In this document: positions 5,869-6,721 of the stretch, piece by piece | How positions within the stretch are numbered: the first letter of the stretch is position 1 | Layout: every line of letters starts with the position of its first letter | DNA from: Pseudomonadota bacterium | Lineage (GTDB): Bacteria; Pseudomonadota; Alphaproteobacteria; Rhizobiales; Hyphomicrobiaceae | Assembly: GCA_023392135.1 (NCBI GenBank) | Contig: JAEVZQ010000009.1 | Coordinates: 1 to 6,721, forward strand | DNA length: 6,721 bases | Reading direction: 5' to 3' | Notes under the pieces: generated by a model | What the model was told of the DNA's origin: nothing | Databases searched by the model: none | The model's input: only the letters and a program-made list of their open reading frames with translations | Program-made: the position numbers and the translations under genes

Positions 5869-6721
5869 ATGCTGCACTGGGAATCACTCGTCAACGTGCT
5901 GCATGCCTACGGGCCATTCGTGCTCGTCGTCGTCACCGCATTCCTGCTCCTCGAGACTGTGTTCATCACAGTCGGCCGCAGGCGGCGCGAGCGCGGGGAA
6001 ATCAATTCGCGGCTGCGGCTGCTGGCGCGCGAACCCGATGCACAATCCGCACTCGTGGAGCTGCGGCGCAGTCGCGGTCTGACGGCCGAGGGGGCATACC
6101 AGCTCCCGTTTCTTGCTTTCAACCGGCTGCTGCTTCAGTCGGGACTGTCGATCCAAATGCGGCTGCTGTTCGGTTCAATGACAGCGGCCGGTGTTGCGAC
6201 GGGCCTGCTTTGCTACCGCTTCACCTCTTCTATGATTGCAGCGATCGTGGCCGCGCTCGCTTCCGGCATTATCTTGCCTGCGTTGGCGCTGGCTGCGAAG
6301 CGCGCCCGCCGCCTCAGGCGCTTCGAGGAGCAACTGCCTGAGGCCATTGACATCATGGTGCGCAGTCTACGCGCCGGGCATCCCGTTCCGGTAGCGGTGG
6401 CCATGGTAGCGCGTGAGTTGCCGGACCCGATCGGCAGCGAGTTTGGAATGGCCTCGGACGAGATGACCTATGGCATGGATCTCGAGACCTCGATGAGCAA
6501 CATGGGCTCCCGGGTCGGGCAGTCCGACTTGGCGATGCTGATCGTCGCGGTCTCCATTCAGGCCAGGACTGGTGGCAACCTGGCCGAAATCCTGAACAAC
6601 CTTTCGCGCATGGTCCGCGAGCGCACTAAAATGCGGCGAAAAATCCATGCCCTGTCCGCCGAGGGACGCTTTTCAGCAATCGCACTCAGCGTCATTCCGG
6701 CGATGATCTACATAGTGGTCA
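5869..6721 (+). CDS. tadB: TadB inner-membrane platform protein (3' end outside window)
   Basis: TadB and its partner TadC form the polytopic inner-membrane platform of the Tad pilus machine (type II secretion F/GspF family), on which CpaF acts. The open frame gives 284 residues and runs off the right edge; family members are usually somewhat over 300 residues, so only the last membrane helix and tail should be missing. Visible parts are an N-terminal helix (about 15-36), an Arg-rich cytoplasmic stretch (37-75), two close hydrophobic segments (about 103-117 and 122-143), and the family signature FEEQLPEAIDIMVRSLRAG (152-170). QARTGGNLAEILNNLSRMV (231-249) and KMRRKIHALSAEGRFSA (254-270) follow, leading into the next membrane helix (271-284). 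The start ATG is three bases after the cpaF stop, with a GGAAG purine run at 5855-5859, nine bases upstream. tadC is expected to follow. Confidence 0.95.
   Translation, partial: MLHWESLVNVLHAYGPFVLVVVTAFLLLETVFITVGRRRRERGEINSRLRLLAREPDAQSALVELRRSRGLTAEGAYQLPFLAFNRLLLQSGLSIQMRLLFGSMTAAGVATGLLCYRFTSSMIAAIVAALASGIILPALALAAKRARRLRRFEEQLPEAIDIMVRSLRAGHPVPVAVAMVARELPDPIGSEFGMASDEMTYGMDLETSMSNMGSRVGQSDLAMLIVAVSIQARTGGNLAEILNNLSRMVRERTKMRRKIHALSAEGRFSAIALSVIPAMIYIVV

Noticed and set aside
4498..5877. Long antisense open frame (459 codons) opposite cpaF
   Set aside because: It mirrors cpaF almost exactly. Long antisense frames are common in GC-rich genes with strong third-position bias, and the translation shows no recognisable domain or ribosome binding site.
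5862..6341. Overlapping + strand frame starting before tadB
   Set aside because: It is in a different frame from the clear TadB signature, is extremely rich in Ala and Arg, and lacks a good ribosome binding site. The true gene starts at 5869.

Overview
The window is a densely packed, single-strand stretch of a Tad/Cpa (Flp-type, type IVc) pilus assembly locus from a GC-rich alphaproteobacterium. Hyphomicrobiales/Rhizobiales (Bradyrhizobium, Mesorhizobium or Rhizobium relatives) is the best fit. The taxonomic guess rests on the Cpa-style secretin tail ending in GHILDL plus a short extension, the rhizobial style of the TadG-like protein with its long Cys-containing periplasmic part, the atypical CpaE P-loop, and the gene order. 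It is a family-level inference, not a species call. All genes lie on the + strand, and no sequence of more than 32 bases is left between them.

Layout: (1) positions 1-368, C-terminal end of the outer-membrane secretin CpaC/RcpA, cut off at the left edge; (2) 352-669, a small exported or lipoprotein-like protein of 105 residues, in the place where cpaD often sits; (3) 702-2147, a TadG-like membrane-anchored periplasmic protein; (4) 2144-2659 and (5) 2652-3302, two consecutive TadE-type pseudopilins, both with a clear prepilin-peptidase-like G/XXXXEF site; (6) 3311-4495, CpaE/TadZ, a MinD/ParA-like localisation protein with a degenerate P-loop; (7) 4492-5865, CpaF/TadA, the secretion ATPase with all its catalytic boxes; (8) 5869 to the right edge, the inner-membrane platform protein TadB, cut off before its end. 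Major pilin (flp), prepilin peptidase (cpaA/tadV), cpaB/rcpC and tadC are not in the window and are expected just outside it.

How the parts work together (family knowledge): CpaF powers assembly on the TadB/TadC platform, CpaE places the machine in the cell, the pseudopilins and TadG take part in or prime fibre assembly in the periplasm, and the CpaC ring lets the fibre cross the outer membrane. Overlaps of 17, 4, 8 and 4 bases and gaps of 3, 8 and 32 bases point to one polycistronic, translationally coupled transcript. I saw no promoter, terminator, RNA gene, mobile element, repeat array or CRISPR. I do not see an undescribed system here. The least explained items are the small protein at 352-669 and the cysteine-rich periplasmic parts of the second pseudopilin and TadG.
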